This document shows, in pieces, positions 1-22,987 of a stretch of 64,000 bases of DNA (the first letter of the stretch is position 1; each line of letters begins with the position of its first letter). A program made the translations under genes and the position numbers. The stretch covers positions 114,569-178,568 of the forward strand of contig WIXG01000145.1 of NCBI GenBank assembly GCA_009869945.1, given 5' to 3'. Under the pieces are notes generated by a model. The model had not been told where the DNA came from, ran no database searches, and saw nothing but the letters and a program-made list of their open reading frames with translations. The DNA comes from Mesaphorura yosii. Taxonomy: Eukaryota; Arthropoda; Collembola; Poduromorpha; Tullbergiidae.

Positions 1-1883
1 TGTTCGTGCTCGTGAATTCGTTGTTCCCTGAATACTCCGATGACAAAGTAAAGAAAGTCCAAGCGGAAGTAATTTAGCTCAAATTGGTGACCCCATCTGC
101 GGCTACCGTCAGTCAGACCGAAAGGTCAAGTACTTTACGCTTGGGTTTGTGTTAGACAAGTTAATGAGTTTTTCGGTCCACATGTTTTTTAAAGCAAAAG
201 TAAAGTGACAAACACAAAGAAGGACTTATTGGCATCGGTTTTTTTACCACTTTCGCAATGAACCATTCATTCGCATCGATAAGTAAATGCTGTCGGTGCA
301 TTTTCGAGCCACGCTGCTTCATAAAAATGAATTGCCAATAAACTCTAAATTTGTGCATACATAAACGTAAAGTGCAGCACGGGAGTGGAGCAGAGAGTTG
401 AATGGTCTCAGGTATAAACAGAAGGAATTTTCTCTGACTAGAAGTGAATGCAAAAAGTCAGAATGAGCGAGGCGAGCCCGAATTTTAGCAAGCTATCTGG
501 GAAAGAAAGTAAAGTTAAGTAAACTTGTGAGCACATAAAAGAGTCTGCGTTTACTTGGCACAACTTAATATTGACGAAAGTAAGTGAAAGTGAACTTTCT
601 CGTCTTGCACCGTACTTTCACTTAAAACAGAAAAGTTTCTCTGGTGCATATACCTTGCAAAATGCGATATTAGAGGAGATTATGGCCTTGCCTGCCTTGG
701 CTATGGCACGGCGTGACATGGTGCAAGTATTCTCGGAAGACAAACTCCGCTAGCAAGTTGGCAGAGCTAAAAATAGAACAAAAGAGTTCCTTGCATCTTT
801 TCCATTTCATCCTTCCTTTCCTGCTAAATTCGCAGAAGCAGCAGCACAGCGTGAATAAGCTGAAGGCAGGCAATAGGTTCACAAAGACGACAGATCTTCA
901 GTTAGGAGCTCGACTCAGCCTGGATAAGAACAATGGACTAAAACTTAGAAAACTTATTTCGATTTCAGTGTAACACGAACCGCCAGCATAGGCGCAAGGA
1001 AAGATTTGAATGTGAATTGTTCAAACTTATAAATAAGATTCAGAAGAGTGTGAGATTCTCCATTCAGCTCGTGCCGCTGAATCAAAACTTCTTGTGGACA
1101 TTCATTTGCGAGACGCAGAAGCCTTAAGCTTATTGTCTTTGGGCTTGGCTGTCATTAACAGTTAAGGCGATGAATGGAATGCATTCGAAAATAGTTGAGT
1201 TGCTTACTCTATCATTCTTCTTTTTAACAAATCCTTCCACTGTTTGGGAAGTTCAAGATTAGGGCTTTGAATGCAGGAAGGGAAACGCTACGGTTGCGGC
1301 TTAATAATTTGAACTAATTTAAAATTTACACGTTTTAAAAGTTGCCCCAACATAGTGTGCGTACATAACTCGTAGCTCGTAAGGCGTAGAGCCGAATTGC
1401 GAAACACCAACTATGAACTTATCTTAGTTTAGCGCAATTTAAAATTATTGACGGAGAAAGTTTGTTTCCGCACAACTATTTCGATTAATTAGGAAGATCA
1501 GCAACTTGCATGCTCGGAAGCAAATTGTAGGACGAAGAGTTACGATTGCATTACATGGAATAATTCTAGTTAAGGTTTACTGGAACTTTAAGCTTTGCAG
1601 TATTTCCTTTCTCATCCTGACTATGTTCGGCGAATTCAGACAGTAAAATGTTTAAATCTGTGCTTTCATTGTTGAATTACAAAATATAGAATGAAGCAAC
1701 TCCAGGCATTCATTCCTGGAATGTTTTCGGTTTCCTCCAAAATTCTGTGGTTTAACTTCTTCGCTTCCGTTTATCATTTCACTTGATACGACTGCAAACA
1801 AGCAAAATCCAGACAAAGGATACTTTTTCACCTTTTGAATCTTTATAAATGATTGATTAACCTTTTGCTCGTTTCTCACGCAG
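1..1883 (+). other. Intron of the protein kinase D gene (upstream part)
   Basis: No reading frame here resembles the N-terminus or first C1 finger of protein kinase D, and the first recognisable exon begins after a 3' splice site at 1881-1883. I therefore read this stretch as an intron whose 5' exons lie left of the window. The open frames present are short, lack family signal and are rich in stops on both strands. No RNA gene or repeat was recognised. Confidence 0.6.
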
Positions 1884-13301
<11,418 letters not shown>

Positions 13302-14990
13302 CGTTGGGAAAGACTTTTCTAGTTTAATGGAGCTACTACATTTTTAAAGTATTTTCTTCTTTTACTATACGAGACGACGGCACAGGCACGACTTTCTCTC
13401 TGCCTACCTTTCACCAGCAGCTTGTCTCCTCAATTCTCATATCTGCGACATACCATTTTACTATTCGCCTTCTCGCATTCTTTCTACCATCTTATTGTAA
13501 GTACTTCTCATACATCAGGACATAATATATAATAGTAGAATGTAGAGATGGCAAGGAAGATATAATATTATAAGAATTGTCTTTGACAGCCAAGTGATTC
13601 TCGAGGGACAAGAACTAGGTAATACGATTTCTGTTCATAAAAGGAAGCTCGACTCGAGAGAAGAGAGCTCATCACCTCAGGCCAGCTCTTGAAAAATGAG
13701 AATGAGCTTCGACGTCGAATAGCTGAATGTGTGAAAGCAGGGAAAGCAACCGAAACGTTTTAGTACTATTATTTCTCCGGCTTATACAAATTAGCCTCAA
13801 TCTTGGGCACGCAATATTTCTGTCAAGTAATCAGTCTTAAGTGAATTGCCTCAGGAAGAATTGCAAAAATTCTCGTAAATCTAAAACGCAGCTCAAGTTT
13901 TTATTTCCAACATTTTAATTGCCACCATTTTATTTTTGACTCGTAGCTTCGGTAGAGAATCCTCCAAGATGGGACCACCACATAAAGCAGCTAGACAGAA
14001 CTTCGTATTGCGGAGAGATTAATAAAATTAAGGCGCACTCGAACTCAAACTCGGCTTTCAGAGATTCTGAAGTGCCTCGATCGTTTGTGCTGCTGCACAC
14101 ACTGCAATGTTTATTTGTCTTCTCGAGAATATTGGCATTCATAAAATTGATTCCAGAATTCCAGCGAAGCAGCTAAAGTGCAGTACTCTGTAACAATTGT
14201 TTTACTCGTGTTTTCTGAGACAATATTATTTCAATCATAGAGCAGTCAAAACAAGGCCAACGAGCAGCATATTGAATCGAAATATTGACTATGTTGCCTA
14301 TTGCCGTTTTCCAATTTCCTTGCAAGGCGTTTCCAAACTTGTCTCATCTCATTGAACAGCAAATCGAATTTAAGCGTATCAATCGCAAGTCGCAATTTCG
14401 GTAGCTTGGAATTTTAGCGTAGACACTTGTGTATTACTTATTGACAGCACTCACACATGCAGTGTAAGTGCTGCCAAAATAATACGCTGTGAAACGCCGT
14501 ACTGTACAAACAAGATGCAATCGAATATGGTGATATTAGTTTCCTAGAAACGAATCGAATGCGATTGCAACGATGAACTTTGCGTTGTAAGTTTGAGGGT
14601 TCTTTAGACTTCCTCAGTTTTGTCGGAATTTTTTAAAATGGAAATTTATGTACTTATAGATAAGAACGAATTTTAAGTACTAGACGTAAGTGTTTCTGTG
14701 GGTTGTTAGCCATAGACCTAAACGCATATTTTAATTTTAACCATTTTGTCAAATCATAATTCTAATTTTAGGTACAATACCATCCTACAATAGGAAAGTA
14801 GAATAGGTTTAGTAGAGTTATAATGTCGTTTTCATAATTTTAACTACTTTCAATTCAGAATCTTATTCCACTTATATTTATGCACTGAACGCCACTGCAA
14901 TTCCCTCTTTTCTAACACAAAACATGTGCTAAGCTAAGTGCTAATGAATTGCAAATTTTTTGATGCGATAATAAAGGTTTACAATCTTTT
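13302..14990 (+). other. PKD 3' untranslated region (inferred extent)
   Basis: AT-rich and full of stops in all frames, this stretch follows the PKD stop codon. The last good AATAAA is at 14970-14975, giving a 3' UTR of about 1.7 kb. Its end almost touches the 3' end of the convergent gene B, whose poly(A) signal lies at 15007-15012 on the other strand. An earlier poly(A) site cannot be excluded. Confidence 0.55.
14970..14975 (+). terminator. Candidate PKD poly(A) signal
   Basis: AATAAA followed by a T-rich stretch. It is the last such hexamer before the convergent gene and a likely cleavage site for PKD. Confidence 0.5.
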
Positions 14991-15006
14991 CAAACTAATC
15001 TCCTAT

Positions 15007-15012
15007 TTTATT
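15007..15012 (-). terminator. Gene B poly(A) signal
   Basis: AATAAA on the minus strand about 225 bases after the gene B stop codon. It faces the PKD poly(A) signal on the other strand about 30 bases away, so the two genes are tail to tail and their transcripts may overlap. Confidence 0.6.
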
Positions 15013-15237
15013 CGATTCAACTGGCATTCATATTTCAAAAGAGTTCTAAAACTATTGAAATATAAATAATACACTTAATATTGCTGTGCACGTCAAACAT
15101 TTATCAAAACAAAGCCTGAAAATCTTAGGTCAATAAATCTCTGAATAAATTCTTGGTAGTTCAAATGAACTACCTTCGTAATAATACTAAAACTGTGAAT
15201 TGAAAGTTTCTGAGGCAAGCGACGCAGGGAACAACCG

Positions 15238-18200
15238 TCAAACAAGTTGGCCAGGGTTAGGATCATCATAACATGCACCGTAGCGCATTTCTGTTTCTGC
15301 CATGTCGTAACTAAGATCATTCACACGAGCATAGATTCGAATGAAAGATTCGGGCAACATCACGTAATTAATGTAGTCCGTCCACTGCAGAAACAGAATA
15401 AGAATATCAGAAACTCACTGAACTTCAATTGTTAATATTCACAAATCAAATGCCTTACATGCTGCCTCGCAGTAACGTCTGGAACAAAATACTCAAACAG
15501 CAATGTAATCAATGTCATCCCGTGGTCATTATTGAAAGGAATGGAAACAATCATTTCTTTTAAACGATCGCGTCCAAGTTTCCCTTGAAGATACATCTGG
15601 AGTTGCAAGAAACAAACGTACAAAATCAAACTAAAAATTCTGCATTCCGCAAGTGCGCAGTTTTGTCACAAAATCCTAACCTTATGTCTGACCGACTTTC
15701 CAGCTCCTTGAAAAACGGCTACCATGTCCGGAATTATTGCTTGGAATTGATCCACAATATTTTGACGAGTTAAAGCAGCGATGTTTCTGTAAACAAAATT
15801 AATCACAGATTTAAACGTAGATTTCGAAATACTGTTTTTTAAATTCAAGATTATGATGCTTACTTACTTGGAATGGATTTTAAATAAACGGCTCTTCTGC
15901 TGGTAGTCGGGTACAATGTTCATCATGCAGTAGGATCTTTGGGACATGTCAAATTCATCGCCTAAATACAGTACGAATTCATTATCATCCGTAATGTATG
16001 TGCAAATGTTGAACTATTATAGGATGAATGGGGATTACGAATGTACCTTCAGGCTCATAAATAGAAGGGCCCCGACTGTTGTAGCGGTTCATTAGTTCAC
16101 GAACTAGGGCCTCGCCATCTTCTTGCGCTTCTGAGTCACTTAAATACGAGTCATCCTCAGCACTGTCCCTATCCGATCTCGCAGGGGCGTCAGGTCCATC
16201 CAATTTTCTTAGCAAGGCATCCGATATACCAACGTTTCCTCCAATCAATGACACAGCCCTGCGTCTGCCTCTTACTGACCTTGGTGGCGCGGGCATAAGC
16301 TGACTTTCATCTTTCGGTGCTCTCGGAGGACCTTCACAAATGTCTGGACTCGCTGGCCTGACTGGACGAGGAGGCGCAGCGGTGGCAGGAGGATTTCTCG
16401 CATCTTGCAACCCTATTCTTTTGTCGAGTTCGGCAGAGTTAAGCTTATTTGCATTGAATTTAGTTAGCAATCCCATTCCAGCACGCAGCAGGTTGGGATT
16501 TGATAGCAAATCAAATGTGGAAAGTTGCGTTGGATTTACTTGAGTGGCCACGGTTGATAATTGTGGCCGGGTTCCAATGCCAAATCCAGCCGCTGGTTTC
16601 TTAGTAACTGCTGCTGGTGCTACATTTTTGTTTAGAGTTCTCGGTGGTCGTTTCGCAGGAGGAGACATCATGCTTCCTTTCTGAGTTCCGCCACTCGTAG
16701 TTAGAGGCACGCTGGGACCTGAAAACTTTGGAGGACTTTTGTCCAAGTTTTCAAAGCTGAACAAGTCATCACTTCCATCAGATCCAGAGGACGAATTCTT
16801 TTGCATCCCGGTTGAAGTACGATCACGGAAGGCACCTTGCAAAGGTTCAGGACTCTCTTGAATCACTGAAGGAGTCTCAGGCGGCACTGGCATGGGTGTC
16901 GAGGTAGCGAGATGGGAAGCTGCTCGTGCAACTACATTTGAAGTTTTCAGTTTTGATTTTGTCGGTGTTCGTAAATTCTTCACAGCATGAGCCTTGGCCT
17001 TGTTTGCGGTTTTACTGACGACCGTTTCAGTAGCTTCATTTTTCTTGCTGATTGGCGAGCTCTTCCCCGTAACTTTGGACTTCAACACTTTACACTTTTT
17101 CTTTGATGGCGTGGCAGGTTGTGACTGCGACGTCGCCAGCGGTTCTGCCTTCACAGCGTGTATAGGTTCGATTGATGGAGGCACAGCAAACACCATTCGT
17201 TCAAGAATTGGCATCTCCGGGTCAATTTCTACATTTTCATTGGTTAGTTCTTCGGTAGTAGGCGTCAGATTTGGTTGCTGCGATGCTTGTGTGTTGGAGC
17301 TTTCTTTCCTCGACCCGTGTTCCTTCTTAATATTCATAATTTGAGTCAATGTATATTTGCTGGGGCTGGACATAACTGCAGACGGAGGCGTAAACTTCGC
17401 AACCATAGTCTTTCTGATCCGTTTTGGTTTCACGCTTATAATCTGAACTTCTGAACGATTTTCCTTTCTCAGAAGAGGTGAAGCCGTAATGTCAGGAGAG
17501 GTCGACGAACTCGGAAATATTGTTCGGACATGTGGTGATCCAGATCCCTTGGATGGTTTTGTCGGCGAGCTGGATTTATGTACAGGTGAGCATACTTTGG
17601 ACACACTTGGAAATTTCTGCATCCGTGGTGGCGATATCGTCGGTGATTTCTTGAAATTCTTGATTATGTGGCCAGGCTCTTTGCCTTTCTTTCTTTCTGG
17701 CGATTTTTGACGAGGAGCCGGAGTTATGTAGCTTTCACCAAAGGAAGAACCAATGCTATCCCAGTTTTTCGATGACAACGGGGGTGCCAATTGGTTTCGA
17801 GGTTCAAAAGCCCTTATGGCTCCCTCGAAAGCTCCGTTCCCACTTACAGCAGAGTATGAATCTGAAGTGATAGACGTGATGCTTGCGTTGTGCTTGACAG
17901 AATTTGTGCGCTTCCCTTTCTTCTTCGCAGGCCTCATCTCGTCGTACAGGAGCGCATCGTACTCATTCAACACATCATTGTCGTCACTGGACCCTCGACG
18001 AAACGATCTACTCAGGTGCGATGTTTTCTTCTTTGGTGATTTCTTTTTCTCTAGGTGCATGGGCGTGCTAGGAGTGTTAGGAGTCAGATTACGAGAGGGA
18101 GGCGTGGTTTTCATCTTCATTTTCCCGAAAGTATTAAAGGTGTTGGTTGCGAAACTGCTAATTTCATTGGGTTTTGTCCGTAGAGGAGTGTCAATATCAG

Positions 18201-18624
18201 GCAAGCTGAACGTGTCATCATCAAAATCAAGATCATAAATATCTTGCATGTTGTGCTCCGGACCCAGTCCATGAAGTCCTTTATCTTGTCCTCTCGTCGA
18301 ATCGACGTCATCATCGGCTTCTTCGTCTCTTTCTTCGTAGTAAGACCCTTCCACATTTAAATTGCTCCAGAACGAGTCGTTCTTGTTGGGAATTGTCTTT
18401 CTGTCGTATCTCCATTTTCGAATTTCTTCGTCGTAATGATCCTCACTGGTCTTCTTCTTTCCCAAGAAGTCGGAGTTTGAATCACTAGAGTTATTTGTTG
18501 TGGCGTCCTTATTCCCAGCAGAGTTTTCATGTAACTGATATAGTGCTAGATTAATGGAACCCGGTTTTCGATTGGCGGAGTCAGACAAGCCGAGGAGCAG
18601 GTTCACCCTGATGAAAACATACAA
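15238..18624 (-). CDS. Gene B: unrecognised large basic Ser/Pro-rich protein, probably nuclear
   Basis: I do not recognise this protein. One very long exon (18607 or 18624 down to 16047) is followed by 15961-15868, 15786-15681, 15596-15459 and 15384-15238. All introns are GT-AG and phases fit, giving about 1,020 residues if translation starts at the ATG at 18624. The first 800 residues look disordered: an acidic patch (YEERDEEADDDVD), many Ser/Pro/Thr runs, and repeated lysine clusters like nuclear signals (KKKSPKKK, MRPAKKKGKR, KPKRIRK, SKKKCK). From the RGRRRAVSLIGG block onward it becomes ordered, with helical segments such as ALVRELMNRY, SYCMMNIVPDY, NIVDQFQAIIPDMV and LPESFIRIYARV. Such an arrangement suggests a nuclear scaffold or chromatin-associated factor, but that is inference. 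The start is uncertain: a good 3' splice site (TTTTCATCAG) ends at 18608, so the true 5' end may come from an exon elsewhere. That the frame codes is near certain from its length and the spliced C-terminal exons. Confidence 0.85.
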
Positions 18625-18661
18625 GAAAAGAACAAACTGATTTATCGTTCATCGGACGGAA

Positions 18662-18667
18662 TTTATT
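18662..18667 (-). terminator. Gene A poly(A) signal
   Basis: AATAAA on the minus strand only 14 bases past the gene A stop codon. Cleavage would fall close to or inside the presumed 5' start of gene B. Confidence 0.55.
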
Positions 18668-18681
18668 GAAGTGATTGAATT

Positions 18682-19940
18682 TTAAGTTGAGCTCAAAGAA
18701 TTGTTTATCCACTTGTCAATTGTCGTAATTGGGGTTGTGTCAACTCCGCTCGGGATCTGGAGGACAGACGCATTATTTGACGGTTGGAAGTAACTCCGGA
18801 CATCTTCATTGATAGATCCCAACTGCTTCCTTAGACGTTTCCCGTCTTCGGTTTGGGACGCGGTCCTCCGTATTATCGCAGAGCTGATGTAAACCTTTGT
18901 TGGGGTGTAGTTTTTAAATTTTCCTCCTGTGGGAGCAACACAAATACGAGTTTAGCGGGTATGGTGAAGGAGTTCTCGTCTTCTGCAAAGTGCCGGCAAA
19001 ACAAAGACAACAAAGAAGGATTCGTGGAATTGCAGTTTCGCACGCAGGTTCGTACTAAGAACTACACAACCAGTCCCACCGACATCAGGAGCGGCAGAAA
19101 ATCGTGAAACAATGCTTCAAAATCGCATCAATTCTAAGAGCTACACTATCCCATTGTCATTGCTAAAAGAATGCGGGCCATCAAATGTTAATGGCAGGGA
19201 GCTTACCATAATCACGAAGTCTTGTGTTTTCATTCGCTTCGGCATCGTCTTCTTCGTCGTCGGTCCAGCAATTCTTCTTCATATCCAAAACAGCTAGGAA
19301 CGGGGACTTTTCCTTGCTTGTTCCAAGCACATATCTAGTGATTGGACCAAAAGAGGGTACGATGACAGGAGTGTTTAGTTTGTGCTCGCAGGTTATATCG
19401 AAAGAATGAATTCATTGTTATTTACTCTTACCCCAACCCGATTTCTTGACCAAATGCTACATGAGAAGACTTGGAGACCTTATCCACCGGCTGTTCGTTA
19501 TATTTAAGAGCTGCTTCGACCGCCGGTTTCAGCAATGCTTTAATTTCCTGCGGTAAATTTGGTAAATTATGGTATAGAACAAGCCAGCAGCCAGCAACGA
19601 AATAAAATCCAATTTCGCCAGCGAAGTGGTTTACACTCACCTTCCAGTGATTCTTTTCAGCCCATTTTGAAGTTTGACCTACTTCTTTGCCCGTCTCGTC
19701 TTTCAATGGTATTGATAAGAATGAAATCTCTATTGGAACAACGTATTGCCCAGCCTAGAATCAGAGCATTCCAATTACGACTACTTTTATTACTGAAAAG
19801 GACTTGTGACTTGGCGTAAGTTGCTTCAACTCCGAACTCGTAAGGATGGGGAAAGTGAAATCACGCCGCCGAAATCATGTAACGCCGTAAAAAGTTGCAT
19901 TTTAACTAACCTTAATGTACTCAAGGTATATGCCGGGCAT
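18682..19940 (-). CDS. Gene A: unrecognised 210-residue protein
   Basis: I do not recognise this protein. Five exons, 19940-19911, 19754-19641, 19547-19432, 19334-19207 and 18926-18682, join in one frame. The start MPGIYLEYIK is preceded by an in-frame stop four codons upstream, which supports it. The chain continues with AGQYVVPIEISFL, a Trp-rich stretch (SKWAEKNHWK), a helix (ALLKPAVEAALKY), SPFLAVLDMKKNCW, an acidic run (DDEEDDAEANE), a basic patch (RRTASQTEDGKRLRK) and VRSYFQP. It ends DKWINNSLSST. No signal peptide or membrane segment is visible, so a cytosolic or nuclear protein is likely. The exon 4 acceptor was chosen at 19335-19336 because it alone keeps the frame. Gene A lies head to tail with gene B, 57-75 bases upstream of it. 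Confidence 0.75.
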
Positions 19941-20852
19941 GTTTTCTTCGATTTAATAGCGCAGTTTAAAATTCACAGTTTTCCGAGAACTCGCTCCTTG
20001 CAGTCCTTGCTTGCTTACCGAAGTAGTCGCTGATTACCACAGACTGGCGACCGTCAAACTAATCATTGTACGCTTGTATTGAATACTGGCTCACTGCTGC
20101 GCTAAATCTGTAATAAGAATAATTCGACACTGCATAAATTCATGTTTGAACCAGTGAACAGATTAAGTAATCAGAATAACATGATTGACCATTGACCATC
20201 ATCGCTTAATTGTGTTTGCGTACGTACCAGACATTCCGTGGTGCAATTCATTAGCGAGAACTGTCAACTTGTTGAGACTTGAAGCACGTGAGATTTGGGT
20301 TCCCACAGTATGAGCTGATTGGTACCTTACCACTTGGGGCCCAGGATCCGTCCGAGGGTTTTTGGAAATTGGAAACTGTTCAACTTACAAACACATTCAC
20401 TTGAGCACTTAGCAAGACAGCAAGAGAAAGATCAGAAAAAAGCCACCAAAAAGAGGAACAGACTCGATACAGAAAGTTTAGCCTCGCATTCACTGCAACA
20501 ACGTATTTTATACAGCGTTGTTAAAAGAATCTCCCGAGATGACCCCACAACCACAGCCCGTAATATAGTTTCTGCTTGAAGAGGGACCTCTCAAGCTCGG
20601 GGACCAGTGTAATCAAATACATGTGAAATTACCACAGCATGCCACGCCAGCTCGGGCGCTCGTTAGTCCATAAACATTTGCATTGACAATTTGTTAAGTT
20701 TGCCTAACTTTGTGGTCAAATATTGAGCTTTAATTAATCGGCATTTGTTATTGAGAACCGGTTGCAGTCAGAGAGAAGCCAACCCGACTCCAGTGACCGG
20801 AGCACCAGCGGAGCCAGGAACATACCACTCTGTATTTCATTCCTGCATTAAG
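19941..20852. other. Divergent spacer between gene A and AP-1 sigma
   Basis: Gene A reads left and AP-1 sigma reads right from this 0.9 kb spacer, so it should contain both promoters and 5' untranslated sequence. The last 100 bases before 20853 are relatively GC-rich, as expected of a 5' UTR. No TATA box, repeat or RNA gene was recognised. Confidence 0.5.
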
Positions 20853-22987
20853 ATGGTACGGAATAAATATTTCAAGCTATCACCTGGTCATGGTTAATCG
20901 ATGATTAATTATTGTGCTTCTATTTGCAGATGCATTTTATGCTGTTATTCAGCAGACAAGGCAAACTTCGTCTTCAAAAATGGTATGTGGCACAATCTGA
21001 TAAAACCCGAAAGAAGATCACCAGAGAATTAGTTACCACAATCCTATCCCGAAAGCCAAAAATGTGTTCGTTTCTGGAATGGCGTGATCTGAAAATAGTA
21101 TACAAAAGGTAATTTAGTCATATAAGCTATCAGATAATTTCTAATTACGTTCATTGGCTAATTCGCAATTCTTATTTGAAGGTACGCCAGTTTATACTTC
21201 TGTTGTGGTATTGAGCAGCAAGACAACGAGCTCCTGACTCTGGAGATCATCCATCGATATGTTGAATTGCTGGACAAATATTTCGGAAGCGTAAGATTTC
21301 ATTTTTGCCGTAACGCCGTAAATTACTTCACGAATAACTTAACCGATGACTGATCGTAGGTCTGCGAACTCGACATAATATTCAACTTTGAGAAGGCGTA
21401 CTTCATCCTCGACGAGCTGTTGATTGGTGGAGAAGTACAGGAAACATCCAAGAAGAATGTTTTGAAGGCCATTGCAGCCGCGGATCTATTGCAAGAGGTA
21501 TGCACTATTTTCGCTTATCACACTTCTTTCCATCAATTTGCATGTTTGATTTATGCTTTTAATATTCAGGTCGCAGAGACAAATCCTATTGAGCTCTGAA
21601 TGGACCTTTGTCATTTTTGTTGCATGGAGTTGTTTCATATTTAATTAATCTACAGTTTTTCTCGCAAGAATGTGTGATGTCTTTTGCCTCTATTGTATGC
21701 CTAAGAGCCTAAGCTGCTACGTTTGATCTGTTTCGCATTTTTGCATGTCAACCATCTTTGTGTGAAATTGCCTTTCAGTTTTAGTTTTACAAATGTCAGA
21801 TGATGTGGAATCAGTATGGGAGTGTTTGTATCACTACGCTGTAAAATATTACATGCAAGTTGCAGATTGCTTAGCTTCCTTTCAATAATTCATCAGTTAG
21901 ACAATCTTCCATTCGGTAGGGAAGGAAAAGTGACGACAGGACAGTGTAGTGGTAGTCTTACTTCAAAGTTAAATATTTTAATTTCGACTTCATCGCACGA
22001 AGGCAGAATTTTTAAATTTACAATCAGGTTAATGGCTAAGCGCAAATTGCATGAGATACTGAGATATGCGAGCAATGCGAATGAAAAGCGCTTCAGTGTT
22101 TTTAACCCGAGCACCTTGAATTGGAGTTGAACTTAAAGTTTACTTTGACCTGCTTACTACCAATAGCTTTAACAGAGATTACACAGATCACGATAACAGA
22201 CAAGCTTCGTACAGTCAGTGTAAGTGCAAATTCTTACACTATCCAAAATGCATGCGCAAATTCGCATGATTTCATGTTACAAATCAGCCAATTCCGTATT
22301 CTATAAACTTGCTAAATTGAAATTATGAAATGTAGGATGAAATGATGGATTCCATTTTGCGTGAGCATGGACTCATCTAAGAGCAAGAATCTCATATCTT
22401 TAATTTCATTCCTGATTCTCACAGCCGAGCTTCTCAGCGCCTAAATGCACATCAACGAATATCAGTATTGACAATTGGCAATCGTAATCGTATCTCATGT
22501 TCAATTCTTCTTCAAGGGTTCTTAACAGTATAGATACTGGGTATTTATTAGTCAATTTAGCCTTATTTATTTTAGACGATGTAGGCAAGGCAAGCATTAG
22601 CCGTAGTAGTTATATTAATAGTCAGTTCTGGCGAATTTTATTTTTTACATGTGCTAATTCAAAAAGAAACTCGTAGCGAAGAAACTCATTGTAATCTCGA
22701 GATTAGTCAATGCCAAATGTTGATCAACTTAGCTCAGTAACTTATCTTAGTCAATGCATTCCAAAAATTATATTTCGGTACTTGAATAAATATGTATCAC
22801 ACTGTGCTATTTCTATATTTGTTTTTGTACCTTTACAATTATTATTGCTTTCTGTTCTGCGTGACTGTTCTCTGTCTTTAAACAAGTCTTTTCAGTTGCA
22901 CTTTTCCTTTATTACACCTTACACTTTTCTTTGATTTTCCAGGAAGAAACTCCACAAGGCTTCTTTGAGGATCATGGTCTCGGATGA
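20853..22987 (+). CDS. AP1S: AP-1 clathrin adaptor complex subunit sigma
   Basis: This is the small subunit of the AP-1 adaptor, which sorts cargo at the trans-Golgi network and endosomes and helps bind dileucine signals. Exons 20853-20855, 20930-21108, 21182-21290, 21360-21497 and 22943-22987 give 157 residues, the usual family length. Recognisable blocks are [17 protein letters not shown] at the N-terminus, [55 protein letters not shown] and the arthropod-type tail [12 protein letters not shown]. Exon 1 contributes only the start ATG, followed at once by a GTACGG donor. Exon 2 opens with a second ATG, giving the Met-Met start seen in arthropod orthologues. A second terminal exon at 21570-21599 offers another C-terminus. 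The core is very highly conserved and identification is certain. Confidence 0.97.
21570..21599 (+). other. Alternative terminal exon of AP-1 sigma
   Basis: A 3' splice site (TAATATTCAG) is followed in the correct phase by nine codons reading VAETNPIEL and then TGA. Joined to LLQE from exon 4 it gives a 152-residue isoform lacking the [14 protein letters not shown] tail. An AATAAA at 22785-22790, before the distal last exon at 22943, could end this transcript. The open frame is short, so chance is possible, but phase, acceptor and poly(A) signal agree. Confidence 0.6.
22785..22790 (+). terminator. Candidate poly(A) signal for the short AP-1 sigma isoform
   Basis: AATAAA located between the two alternative last exons. 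Use of this site would give a 3' UTR of about 1.2 kb after the proximal stop at 21599 and exclude the distal exon. Confidence 0.4.

Noticed and set aside
17753-18238. Plus-strand open frame of 161 codons, with others at 16340-16543 and 16994-17344
   Set aside because: They lie antisense to the long gene B exon and arise from its codon bias. They are hydrophobic nonsense without splice or family support.
19335-19392. Leftward extension of gene A exon 4 from an acceptor at about 19392
   Set aside because: The frame left by exon 3 would hit a stop at once; only the acceptor at 19335-19336 keeps the reading frame.
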